DNA of 64,000 bases, taken from contig JAFFJZ010000012.1 in the NCBI GenBank assembly GCA_018340375.1, forward strand, positions 4,278,001 through 4,342,000. The letters run 5' to 3'. Source of the stretch: Gonatopus flavifemur (Eukaryota; Arthropoda; Insecta; Hymenoptera; Dryinidae). The notes under the pieces were generated by a model. It had not been told where the DNA came from. It was given only the letters and a program-made list of their open reading frames with translations, and ran no database searches. This document shows, one piece after another, positions 41,869 through 54,600 of the stretch. How positions within the stretch are numbered: the stretch's first letter is position 1; the number at the start of each line of letters is the position of its first letter. The position numbers and the translations under genes are program-made.

Positions 41869-43198
41869 CCCAACAAACAAAGAGATATCTATTGGTATCT
41901 AAAAGATGTCTTGGAAGACTTCCGTGAAGATACCTTTGCGACATCCAAAAGATGTCTTATGCAACAAATTTCAACAAGTTTTAGATATCTCAAAAATGTC
42001 TTGCAAAAGATATCTTCTAGACACGCTGACAAAGATATGTTTTAGATATGTGGAAGATATCTTTTACATACCTCAAGATATGTTTTTGATTCTTTTGAGA
42101 TACGTTTTAGATATCTCTAAGGACTACCCGAAGGGAACATGAAGCTCCGACAAATGTTCAGAATAGATCATGATAGATCAGACTGAAGCTCCGTTGGAGC
42201 TCAAGTTTAGATTCGTAAACGTTCGACGAAGGTCCGATGAACGTTGAAATGTCCACTTGAAAATAGTTTGAATGAACGTTCATAAAACGTTCATCGAACG
42301 TTTGCTAAAGGTTCGTTCGAGTTGCAATTTTTCGATCAAAGTTTTTTTCAAAGTATATTTTTCCACGAAAAAATGAAAGATTGAGGCATTTCTAACTATA
42401 ATTGTAATTCCGTCTGAAACATAAAAAACCGAAGGTTGAATGAATCTTCGTAGAATCTTTAATAAACGTTCTATGAACCTTCATTTAAGCTATTTTCAAG
42501 CGGACATTTCAACGTTCATCGGACCTTCGTTGAACGTTTCCGAATCTAAACTTGAGCTCCAACGGAGCTTCAGTCTGATCTATCATGATCTATTCTGAAC
42601 GTTCGTCGGAGCTTCATGTTCCCTTCGGGTATGGAATCCTCCAAGGAATAAACAAAATTTTGATACGTACTTTCTGATCAATTAAGCAATAAATACAAAT
42701 CTTGTATCCGCAATGATAAAATACATTGCTAAAATTGAGCTTTGAATATGAAATTGGAACTGCAAATGATTTCTAAGAATTATGCAAACGATTATAAGCA
42801 TATTACCTTACAAATGTCAATAATTTTTATAATTTGTTTTCTCATGTTTAGGAATATGTTTTGGGCTTTGGGTTTATATTTAGAGCCGAATCCTAGGATG
42901 GCTTTTTTTAAATCATAAGGACATCTCAGACAGTACAAAAGAATCACTAATGAGTTCTGGAAAAGAAACATGGCGTGACATTTGCCCTTCTTACTTAGAC
43001 AATTTTTAAGATGTGTAATAGATATCATTCAGAAACTGTTTCAAGATATCTTCTTTAGACTATGCTGATTCCACATCTGAAAGAACGTTTTTCAGAAATA
43101 CCTCGAAGACATGTTCCTGACATTCCTTGAAGATACCTGAAAGATGTCTTCCTGAAAATATCTTGTAGATGTCTTCAAGACCTTCGGGGTTTGTTGGG
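41869..43198. mobile_element. Foldback element with CCCAACAAAC ends
   Basis: CCCAACAAAC at the left and GTTTGTTGGG at the right, TA outside both. The outer arms (41869-42120 and 43010-43198) are made of AAGATATCTTTTAGA-type units in opposite orientation. The 42127-42629 element is nested inside. Confidence 0.65.
42127..42629. mobile_element. Nested foldback element with CCCGAAGGGAACATG ends
   Basis: TA-flanked (42125-42126 and 42630-42631). The arms of about 180 bp are nearly perfect complements: CCCGAAGGGAACATGAAGCT outside, then GATAGATCAGACTGAAGCTC, then GAACGTTNAAATGTCC. The ends are themselves palindromic (CCCGAAGGG/CCCTTCGGG). Non-coding. Confidence 0.75.
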
Positions 43199-43326
43199 TA
43201 CTTCCCAAAAAATTTCGGTGAATTTACCGAAGTTCTTTGTAGTGTTGGTAAGCTTTTTACATTCACAAAAGAAGGGAAAAAGTTTCTTAATTATTCTTAA
43301 AACGAATTTCCAATTTTAAATAAATA

Positions 43327-44474
43327 TTGGGAGTACAAATTAGTTCGGTCCGGTTTGAAAAGATGACTCTCGCTCTCATGAATGTTTCATAGTTACAACC
43401 GATTTCAATTATTTCAAAGAGGTTAGACACCTGTGAATAATATTCAGTTGATATCACTCCGACTTCCTTCTAGAATCCCGATTTTTACTCAGTGAAGTAT
43501 GTCAAATTTCGTTTTAACTATAGGCAGCATTTGCGGGAGGTGCTAGTTTTCTGTTTTAATTGGAAAAAAAGTGCAGCTGAAGCTCATCGAATGCTTGTGG
43601 AAGTTTATGGTGACAATGCTCCAACTGATAAATCATGTAGGGAATGGTTTCGACGTTTTAAGAATGGCGATTTCATTGTCGAAGACAAGCCTCGCTCAGG
43701 ACAACCACAAAAATTCGAAAACGAGGAATCGGAGGCTTTACTCGACGAAGATCCGAATCAAACGCAACAGGAGCTTGCGGAATCATTAGGAGTCACGCGA
43801 AAAGCAGTTCCCGTACGATTACAATCCACGGGCATGATTCAAAAGCAAAGCAATCGGGCGCCTTATGGCTTAAAGCCTAGAGACATTGAACGGCGATTTT
43901 TCACTCGCGAGCAGCTGATTCAAAGACAACGAAGAAAGGGGTTCTTACATCGGATTGTGACAGGAGATGAGAAATGGATCTTCTATATCTTCTCTATATG
44001 GTTCTTGGGACCAAAACCTGGTGATTCTATTACGGGTGATCGGTATAGGCTACAATTGATTCGTTTGAGTCGTGCGTTACGAGAAAAATGTCCGGAATAA
44101 AAGGAAAGACATGACAAAGTTATTCTTTTACACGATAACGCTCGGTCTCATGTCGCAAAAGTAGTGAAAAATTATCCGGAAACGTTGAAGTGGGACATTG
44201 CTCCTTCTGATTACTGGTTATTCCGACAGATGCAGCACGATTTCGCAGGCCACCGGTTCACTTCGTTCGAAGAAATCGAAAATTGGCCCCTAACTTGGAT
44301 CGCCTCGAAAGACGAGACGTCTTTCCGTAACGGGATTCGAAAATTATCCGAAAGATGGGCAAAAGTGATAGCCAGCGATGGACAATACTTTGAATAATAT
44401 GATAATTCATGTTCTTCTGAAATGAACGCATCTTTAACTGTAAAAAAACGGATCGAATTAATTTGTACTTCCAA
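43327..44474 (+). mobile_element. mariner element, internally deleted copy
   Basis: Inverted ends TTGGGAGTACAAATTAGTTC and the complement of TTGGAAGTACAAATTAATTC. TA on the left, TG on the right (likely a mutated TA). At 1148 bp it is about 140 bp shorter than the intact relative at 51245-52530, to which its transposase is clearly related. Confidence 0.85.
43499..44397 (+). pseudogene. mariner transposase with deletions, frameshift and stop
   Basis: Related to the intact transposase at 51417. Recognisable parts are [32 protein letters not shown] (first Asp), LLHDNARSH (second Asp), APSDYWLF (third Asp) and the ending SDGQYFE. Lesions: the ATG at 43499 is out of frame with the body; about 40-50 residues after GDEKWIFY are missing; there is a stop at 44098-44100; and about ten residues between the second and third Asp (the PYSPDL region) are deleted, leaving 24 residues between them instead of 34. 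Not functional. Confidence 0.88.
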
Positions 44475-45639
44475 TGAAACAACAAGACCCAGGGAAAATT
44501 TGTGTCGAGGAATAAAGAAAAAAGATCAAAAAATATTAATGATTTTTAATTTTAATTACAATATGCTGTGTTGCTTGTTTTTTTTTTGTTGTTGTTGTCC
44601 TTTATCCGCTACAAACATTGACATCTAGCCTGAACTATTTTAGACATCTGCATTTTGTTTCACTCCTAATCACGCGTACTCGCATTCGCCCGATCACTCA
44701 CACCCACATTCACACAAACACACACACACACACACAGATGTTATTCTCGTTCCTGCACTCTCACAGTTGACACGATTTCCTAATAATACACACACACGTA
44801 ATGTAATATTTCGAAGCGTGGATTAGGAAATATATACATACATCAAATATATCCCCATACGAAATCGTGAAAATCATCAAAGTGCAGAGAAAATCTCTTC
44901 ATTCTCTCTCTCTCTCTTCGAGTCCTTCTTGAATCGAATTTCTTCTTCCCCCTTTTTTTTTATTCATCATCATACGATAACGCTATTATCATTATTATCG
45001 TTAACATTAAGGCATTACATATTTATAAATTCTCCTCTGCTGTGTGTATGTATATCAATCATTATCCTTCATCATCTTCGTAGTCATAATCATCATCATC
45101 ATCATCATCCATTCCCACGGTGTATCATCATCGTGTTCCATTTAAGTAAGTCTCTTCTTTTTTCTTTTCTTTTCTTGTATTTTCCTTATACAGCGATACG
45201 CCACGACGCTATTTTTATTTAAAAAAAAAAAAAAAAAACAACTTAAAATACTTAAAAATTAAACGTGAGATCTCTCGTTGCAATAGTCCAGGCTCGGTGA
45301 GATGAAAAGAAAACAAAAAAAAAACACAAAAAACGAAAAGGAAAATCATTAAAAATTTGTCCTGATTGCAGTCAGAATTATTTTGTTTTTCTTTTAAAAA
45401 CGGGAGAAACAAAGATTGTCTTGTTGTTGAATTAATTTTCTATTTTCAATCGTTAACGAAATAAAAATTGTAGTTTTTTCAATTCGTCAAGTAACATAAT
45501 AATAATAATAATTAATAATTAATAATAATAATATTATATCAACAGTGTTGTGTGTTTTTTAATTATGTTTTTTGGTTTACATTTATATTTATATTCATTT
45601 ATATATATATATATATATATATATATCTATAGATATATA

Positions 45640-45675
<36 letters not shown>

Positions 45676-46294
45676 TTTATGTATATATGATATAGATTTT
45701 TGAATGGTGAGAAAAAAAAGAAACAACACAACGATTAATAATAATACATCATACAACGACGCAAGCTTTCATCATACTCTCTTTCTCTCTCTCTCTCTCT
45801 CTCCCCATTCTCTACAATTCTCCGTTTGTTCTTTTTTTCATCAATTATCAATTACATACGTAACTATTATATTTTATCATAGAAAATAGTATCGCGGTGA
45901 CTGGTAGTAAGTATTATTACAACTATATAACGCGCAAATTCTTCATACATGTGTATGTATATATATTTGGATCATAATATACATATACATATATATATAC
46001 ATTTGCGGAAAATTGTACGATGTTTGTCGTTAAAAGTTTTTTTTTCGTTGAATAACTCTTCGCTTGTTACTTGTTCACTTTTATCCTCCACGCATTTCAT
46101 CATCGGTGGTGGTAAATAGTGCGTTTATTGTGTGTTTTTATCATCTTAATTTGGGCATCACGAGGACGGTTACATGTCATACGTACACAAACACATGCAC
46201 CACTCTCATTCATACTCTCTCTCTCTCTCTCTCTCTCTCATCTTTCGTTTCTCAATGTGAGATGATTTTAATCGGATGATGCGTTAGAGATATC

Positions 46295-46327
<33 letters not shown>

Positions 46328-48505
46328 TTCAATCTTATCATCCGTTGTGAAAGGGAAGAGCAAAAGATGATGAACGAAGGAGAAATGAAAAGACTAGTAT
46401 TGAAATTCGATGTGGAAATGAGAATGACAAAGGGTGAAGAGGGAAAATGAACAAAGAGAAATTTGGAAGACTCATTTGATCTCGAAATTGGTATTATGAT
46501 GGTATGAATATCGATCGGATGATGAATGTTGTATGGAAAAAAGTAAGCAGCTTCGTCTCTCACATTAAGATTTAATTTCTTTAGAATGATACAACAAAAA
46601 AGAACCTTTCTCTCTCTCTCTCTCTTTCTTTATCTCGCAGCGTACACATGCATTCTTCACATACACAAACATACACATTCATTATCTTCCTTTTTTCATC
46701 TTTATTCATTTATTTATATATATATTTATATCTCGTAATAATTTTTTTTTTCACCATAATAATCAGCATAAATCAGCATATCAGCAGCCTTAGATATACA
46801 TTTATATATCACCCACGATACACATTCAATGTCGTACCAATGAAACGTACTATAATTTTTAATTGTAATTATCATTATTATTAATATTATCATACTTATG
46901 TACAATACGATGAATCGAGAACGATCTCATCGCGCGTGTCTCTCTCTCTCGAACGAGAATGAATCATCATTGAATAATTATAAACCTAGAGCGACAAACG
47001 TAAATAGTCAAAAATGATTACTAGGGACCAGTCGTAAGAATTGTCGAATTGTCGTTTTTCCTTTGTCATGTTATAATTATAGTTATACACCTCTCACCCT
47101 CTCTCTCTCTTTCTCTCTTTCTCTCTCACTTTCTCACTTTATTATGCTACATCATATATTCCTACAGGGAGGATTATTCTTCTTCACTTATTTCTTCTTC
47201 CTTCCTCTTTTTTTCCTCGATGACAGTTTTAATTCTTGTATGGGAACATTATTAGTTTCTCAATTCTGTCTCTCAATGCAATGCCCGTAAATTGTGTTCA
47301 GTCGCTAATTTATAATCGTAAAGAGAGGTACTTATTAATATTTCCTCATCATCGTCTCCCTCAATATCATCATTTTGTTTGAGAATTAGAATGCGATTCT
47401 CAAGCATCACAAACGAACGAACGAACGTACGAACAAACGAACGAATAAACAAACACACATACATGCACACCGTTTTCTTCTTCTTCTTCTTCTTCTTCTT
47501 CTTCTTTTTCTCCTTCTTTTTTTCTTTATTATACATTTCAGTGTTTGAGTCTTCAATTGGAATCTTGGATGCAAATCTTTTTCTCCTTTTGTTTGCACTA
47601 GATTCAAGTCAGAATTGGAAAATTGTTAATAATTTAGGTGTTTAGTGATCTTCTTCTTCATCTTCATCTTCATCTTCATCTTCTTTTTCTTCTTCTTCTC
47701 TTTATCGCTTTGTTTTTCTTTTCATCATTCTTGTGCTTTCGAACGAGCCCGCCACCCGTTGGAAAATTAAAAAGAAACACAAAAGAAGAGTGGTTTATTT
47801 TATTACGTTACTACTAGCCTTTCTTCATTTCCTCCTTTTGAGAAGTATCAAGAAAATTCACTTTCAATGGAAGCTCTGTTACAAACTTTCTTTCTTTTTT
47901 TCTTTGTTTTGTTTTGTTCGGTTGACGACATCTCAGAGACGTCGTCGTCGTCGTCTTCTGCGATTCTTGTACCAAAAATTGTGCACGCGAGCAATATTGT
48001 CGCTTATCAATAATCTGTTGGTGGTCGTCGGGCGACGACGAAGATCGAGGGAACTGTGAGGGAATAATGGGTAACGAGCCGAACGATTAATAGTAGCGGT
48101 AGTGATATTAGTAGTAGTAGTAGTAGTATCGGTATTGGTGTCGATAGTAGCAGTACTAGTAGTTGTTGTTGTAGGATTATTAGTCTCCTGTGCGTCGTTG
48201 AGTCTTTCGATGATACCTTCCTCCTCCTCTGGTCGGTATTCGTTACTCCTTCTCCTTCTTCTTCTTCTCCTTCTGCTGCTGCTGCTGCTTCTTCTCCTTC
48301 TTCTTCTTCTTGTTATTATTGGCATTACAGTGGTGGGGACGCTGCTGATGATAGCACGGTGGTGATAAGTTATGGTGTTATCAACGGTGGCTGTGGTGGT
48401 TTCCGTATTAGTACAAGTTGTAATAATAGTAGTAGGAGTAGTAGGAGTGATAGTAGTAGTAATAGTAGTAGTATTCGCGACGATAGGATCACTACTCAGG
48501 AGTGG
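44475..48505 (-). other. gustavus 3' flank or 3' UTR, microsatellite-rich
   Basis: No coding region recognised. Microsatellites are abundant: (CATCAT)n near 45080-45110 and 46293-46327; (TA)n at 45600-45675; (TC)n at 45785-45805, 46216-46240, 46610-46625 and 47098-47125; (TTC)n at 47474-47510; (CTT/ATC) near 47650-47700; (GTC)n at 47940-47955; (AGT)n at 48105-48130 and 48425-48475; and (TTC/CTG)n at 48250-48312. Many TTTATT motifs (minus-strand AATAAA) occur, so the 3' end of the gustavus transcript cannot be placed. Confidence 0.5.
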
Positions 48506-48645
48506 TTACCTCCTATCACGATATAAGAGATAAGTCTTCATCGCTTGAGGTAAATTCAATTCCATGATCTTCTCTTTGAGTTTGTGCTTTCCAATTCTTT
48601 GTCGGATTACTCTTCGACATAAGTCCATTAAGGGTAGAGGTTCGG
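48506..48645 (-). CDS. gus: gustavus last coding exon (SOCS box)
   Basis: Acceptor TTATACAG before 48645; the frame completes the Pro codon split over the intron. It encodes [20 protein letters not shown] and onward to YLLYRDRR, then TAA at 48508-48506. This is the Elongin-binding and Cullin-binding SOCS box. Confidence 0.93.
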
Positions 48646-51600
48646 CTGTATAAAAAGAAAGAAAAAACAACAATCAGATACATTTTCAAGATTAACAACA
48701 TTTTTACACGTGCTGCTTAATTTTTATCAACTTACGATCTAGTCCTCCGATGTATTTCATCGTAATCTCGCAATGACCCCACACCGCGGATACAATGGGA
48801 TGTAGTTTTCTACCTTTCAAACCTCTGAAAGCTATGCCTAGGTATTGACCGTCCACGACAAATGCTAACGTGCCTTCGTCCATGTCCAGCACCACTGCGA
48901 TACAATAAAAGAAAGTTAATATCAATGAAATTCGAAAAGTCACGTGTTTAAGAGCATTCCGTGGACCCTAGAGTTACTAGTTCCATACAAATAGAATATT
49001 TTTTATAGTCCTCTTCAAGTATTTTGGGTAGAGATCTATCAACTCTGGGTCTAGTTGTCAGCGGTCCCTGACGATGCAACCCGAAAATAAAGCAATAAAA
49101 GGAAAATGTCACCCTAAACAGAGCGATATTTGAATTTCATGCCTTTGTTTTCGAGTAATTTGCTAAAATAATTTACATTGTGTGGTTTTCCAACCAAGGG
49201 ATCCGGTTGGATCTTCAGGGATCGCTGCTGGTATCACCTCAAGTCGTCAACTTACCAAGGAATTTGTCAGGAACGATGAAAGTTTCGTCGGGTTTTAAAA
49301 GAGCTGGATACGTAACTCCATTGTTGTTTTTAGAATCGTGGTAAAGCTTATTTCTGCCGAGATCCCAACCCCAACTGAGTTCATTGTTACCAACGAGACT
49401 TTGATAACCGACGCTATGTAAAGGCGCGTCAGCCGTCGCGACGCCAACTACCGCGTGCGTACCGCGCTGCCTCGTACTCCAATATAGTTCCCACACGTGC
49501 ATACCCTTTGTGTAACCAACTTTTCCCCTTATACAATCCGTACTTTGTGCTACCGGATGTCGGTGAAACGTTAATTTATCGTCATCCTGGAAATTTAAAA
49601 AGAAGAAATTCCAATTTTATTTCACGATTCATGACGAGAATTTATAGGAAATTAATCATTAATAAACACCTCTATTCTTCATTTCTCTGATCCCAATCAA
49701 GTCTATGCTTGAATATCTCGATTTTTGAATTTTTCCACTCTTAGATATCTGTATTCTCAAATATTTCTATCCCTAATAATTTCTCTCCTGAGATAAGTGT
49801 ATTCCTAAATATGATTAATCGTAAACATCTCTGTTCCTAAATATCTTTATTCTCACATATCACTACTCCTTGACATCTCTATGCTTAATATATATCGAAA
49901 ACAAAAGGAATCCACATCGAGAAGCATCTGTTTCTTTTGTTTTCGATATATATTGAGCATAGAGATGTCAAGGAATAGTGATATGTGAGAATAAAGATAT
50001 TTAGGAACAGAGATGTTTGAGAATACAGGTATTCAGAAATTGAGATATTTAGGATTAGGGATATTTGAGAGTAGAGATATTTAGACATAGATTTGTTTGA
50101 GATTAGAGAAATCAAAAATAGAGTTGTCTACCTGCCGACTCAGGGACGAAAAGATCAGAGTTTGAATTTTGGATTTATAATTAGCACAACCACGTCACGA
50201 GTTTTGTAACTCTCGTTTTGAGATTATAAATTCCATGACAACAATTTTTTATATTCGTTCACGGAGAAAAATAATTAACTAATATTTGTATAGCTAGAAA
50301 TTAGATACGGGAGCCATTTTTCAGCTGTTACAGCTACTTACTTTGAGGTAGCAGCAAAAATTCAACATCTCAATTATTTGGCTATCCAAATATCAACGAT
50401 TTTCTACTGCGATAACTAAAACATAGCTACAGCTATTGCAGGTACTATAAACGAAAATTCAAACAAGTCTGATAGATCGATGGTGTTCATCTTCTCAAAT
50501 AAATTTCTCGTAACGAGACACATCATTCAATGGATGTATTGCAAAATTTTGAATCTCTAACAGCCGAGTATTTCGTTATGTTTTTGAAGTTTGAATCGTT
50601 TATAGAAACGGAACGAAAATTCAAACTCACATGATCTGACGAACCATCGTTATTTTGTACCTTGAATCAACTTTTTGCAACTGGAGACATCGTCGAAAGG
50701 ATATAATGCAAAATTTTTAGTTTTTAATAGCTGGGTTGTTCGAGCACAAATTCGTTTCAATAAACGTTTCAAACTTCAGCAACATAATTCGTTTCAATAA
50801 TGAACGATTCGAACATCAATTTCTTCCTCTTTTTATGACACTAATGTGTATAAAAAGTGGTGAGCCGAGAAACACCCACCAAAGAGGGCAGAGGTTTCAA
50901 GCCAAATCTCAACCAGAAATTTACAACAGGCGCAGTACTGCACCAGGACTAACCAAGACTGGCAGGGTACTGACATTTGTCTAGGATGATAACGCTTTTC
51001 TGTACTGGGGATTGGGTATCAATACTATTATTCGCAATCAGTGCAGTGCCTGTACTGGATCAGTACCTGGCTGACATTAAGCCCTCAGTACTGGTTCATC
51101 AGTACAGGCATAGTACTGTATTTTTATGTATCCAATATTGATCCTGTACGTGTTGGCCAGATGTTCAAGACCCAACACTGGCACAGTACTGCACCTGTCG
51201 TCAACAACCGTACTCTCCAAATTCAAATAATTATAAATAATATATTAGGTGTACAAATAAGTTTCCGCGGTTTGTCAAAAGATGGCCCCACCAGAAGGTT
51301 ATGGAGAAATTGTCAGATGTAAAACGTAATATCCCAAGTTTAGTCATCTGGCAACACCATAACCTTAAAGTACTAGTGATTCCGTATCAGCATCACGTAA
51401 TTTTTTTCGTGCAAAAATGTCAAGTTTTATTCCGAATAAGCATCATTTGCGGGAACTTTTGATTTACTTCTTTAATGTGAAAAAATCTGCAGCTGAGGCG
51501 CATCGATTGCTTCTAGAAGCATATGGTGAAGCTGCTTTAAGTGAGAGAAGTTGTCAGGAATGGTTTCAAAAGTTTAAGAACGGTGAGTTTGACGTTAAAG

Positions 51601-54600
51601 ACAAAGAATGCAGTGGAAGGCCGAAAGTGTACGAAGACATGGAATTAGAAGTACTATTGGAGGAAGATTCGTCCCAAACGCAAAAAGAACTTGCACTTAC
51701 TCTACAAGTGACTCAACAAGCAATTTCACATCGTTTAAAATCGTTAGGAATGATTCAAAAACAAGGAAATTGGGTTCCATATGAACTAAAGCCGAGAGAC
51801 GTTGAACGCCGATTATGCATGAGTGAAATGCTGCTTGCCAGGAATAAAAAAAAGAGTTTTTTGCATCGTATAGTCACTGGTGACGAAAAATGGATTCACT
51901 ACGATAATCCAAAGAAGAGAAAGTCATGGGTTAAGCCCGGCGAACCATCAACATCGACAGCTGAGCCGAATATTCATGGAAAAAAACTCATGCTGTGTAT
52001 TTGGTGGGATCAGCTTGGTGTCGTGTATTATGAATTGCTGAAACCAAGCGAAACCATTACTGGAGCTCTCTACCGAACACAATTGATGAGATTGAGTCGG
52101 GCACTTAAGGAAAAACGCGCCCATTACTACTCCAGACACGACAAAATTATTCTTTTACACGATAATGCTCGTCCACATGTTGCGGCGCCGGTAAAAACAT
52201 ACTTGGAAACACTCAACTGGGAAGTTTTACCCCACCCGCCGTATTCACCAGACTTAGCCCCTTCTGATTATCACCTGTTCCGGTCGATGGCACATGGTCT
52301 GTCTGAGCAGCGCTTCACATCATATGAAGACACCAAAAATTGGGTAGATTTGTGGATAGCGTCAAAAGATGAAGAGTTTTTTCGACGGGGTATCCGAATG
52401 TTGCCAGAAAGATGGGGAAAAGTAGTGGCAAATGATGGAAAATACTTTGAATAAAACGTAATGTACTTTTTCTTTACAATAAATTCCTAATTTTTTATAA
52501 AAAACCGCGGAAACTTATTTGTACACCTAATATAAATAATTCACTGGCTCTGCAGTCGGAAGTGTTTGTAACTGAATGAGATTTCATTGCAAAGATCAGT
52601 TAATAATGTGCACTGATTCGCAGTGGTCGACTTTTCACCGCAATCAGGAAGATTTTAGTGTTCGAAATTCAGAGAGTACTTATAGAATGAAGGTACCTTA
52701 TACCTTAACAAATATATTAAGACTACGATCGTCGGCATTCCAACTATGATGGATTTGAGTTTCCCTAGAGGCTGGTGGCATATCGAGTAGCATGTCAAGT
52801 CGAGCCGGCCTTGAGAAATCTTGCGCCAATTCCCTCGGTATCACATGTTTGAATCCCACAGCAGCGCCACCCCCAACGCCAACGCCGCCCCCGGCTCCGG
52901 CACCGCTCTCGCGCGTTACGCTCTTCACGCCACCTATAGAAAAATACATAAAGTTAATAAAAAGTTATTCAATCTCTTTAGCAACTTATTCGATACGCAA
53001 CGTTGAGATTTACCCATTCTCATAATTATCATTGTTACTCAAAGTTTTGATTTTCTTACGTATATAAATCTAGACCTATAAGAGACAGATTTATAAGACA
53101 GCGCAGTCGATCAGGGATCGATAGAAGGTGACAATTTCTGTAACGATAAATAACACGTCTTCTATTGTATTTTATACCTCAGAGAGTAGTTGGCAATTAC
53201 TAGCTTCGTTAGATAGGTATTTGTTACAAGTTAAAGAGACTTTCATGCGGCCCTGAACCTTATACTCGATATGAGTGAAGCGTGTCGTAATGATGAAGTA
53301 TAGGAGGAGAGGAGAAAAAAACGAACAATTATCACTCGATCATCGGTAACATCGATGGTGTAAGATATATATATATATATATATCTATATACATACACGC
53401 AACAATCGTCTAATTGATTCTCATGTTCGTGTTTCGTTCCTCTCCTCTCGTAACAAAGGAGAAAGAAAGGAGAGAAAAAAATATCACGAATCATGAACGG
53501 AATTGTCTCGTCCCAAAAAGCAGCACAACATACCGTGTGTACGGTATACAACGCCACGTATCGTAATCGATGATAATCGTTTCGAAAGCAACAAATGGGC
53601 GACACCTTTCGCGGAGGAAGCCTTGAAAATCAAACCTTGAATCATACCTTTCATCATTGTTTCTTTTTTCTCTCTTTTTTTTCTCTTTCTCTCTCTATTT
53701 ATGCGTGCGGTGGTTGTGTCGTAGATTGAATTTTCATCGAATATACATACACCTTTGTATTGTAATAATAATTTCAAAAATGATAATATAGACACACACG
53801 CACGCACGCACACGTTTCAAAGGGTGCGAGAAATAAGAATGAGAAGAAACACGATGATTTTAATGAAAAGGAGAGCTCACGACAATTGGGTTCAAAGTCG
53901 ATGGTTGCGAGAATTACAAGTGGTACAAGTGTCTGACCAATGAGTCGTGTTATTGTTTCGTCATTGCGAAACCGGATAGAATATATCATAGATGTTTCAA
54001 TTGATCGTGGTGCGTTTGTATGGAGTACAATGCCATATCCGAAACGAAAACGAAATATACTTTTTTTCATGGGAATTGCAAAATTTTAAGTTATCACTTG
54101 ACGCATACTCGAGATAAAACAATTTTATTATCAGGGTGATTTATATAATTTATCAAAATTCAAATGCGTTGAAGATAAAATTATTAAGCCTTCATTAAAA
54201 GAAAATAGATTTGGGAAAATTAGTTTGGAGAAAGAAATGAAGTACTATTCTTATGTCCCCTCATTTTAAGAGAGAGAGAGAGAGAGAGGGAAAGGGTCGC
54301 GCACAAAGCGCACCCACTCGAAAAGGGAAGGACCTGTTTCGGGAGCCCTGTAATAACTACTACTACTACTACTACTACCTGCACAGGTAAGGCAGGTAGA
54401 TATAAAATCAGACGAGAAGGGACAGGGACCTTGACCCTACGTGAAGCCTCGAACAACACCTCTAAAAGTTGAAGAGAACAATAAATGCATACTACCTTCC
54501 CCGGAACCCTTTTTCTCCGGCATCACGACTCTAGCATAATTTTTTTGTACATTATACCCTTTTATTATCCTCCCAAAGGGAAATTATATAAGTTATATCG

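Larger units (their letters stand above)
51213..52680. mobile_element. ACTCTCCAAATT MITE split by a mariner
   Basis: Left fragment 51213-51244 begins ACTCTCCAAATTCAAATAAT. Right fragment 52533-52680 ends CGAAATTCAGAGAGT. Together they match the uninterrupted copy at 33461-33713, so the mariner landed inside this MITE. Confidence 0.6.
49587..52703 (-). other. gus: gustavus intron 2 (3.1 kb), repeat-rich
   Basis: Bounded by donor AAG|GTATAAGG and acceptor TTTCCAG. It holds a hairpin (49820-50035), several MITEs and a complete mariner in the opposite orientation to the gene. No exon recognised inside. Confidence 0.85.

Noticed and set aside
45599..45675. Possible origin or matrix-attachment region because of (TA)n
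   Set aside because: A plain (TA)n microsatellite without other supporting motifs; no specific function can be read from it.
47933..48325. Arg/Ser/Thr-rich open frames in both strands
   Set aside because: They are entirely translations of trinucleotide microsatellites (GTC, AGT, CTT).
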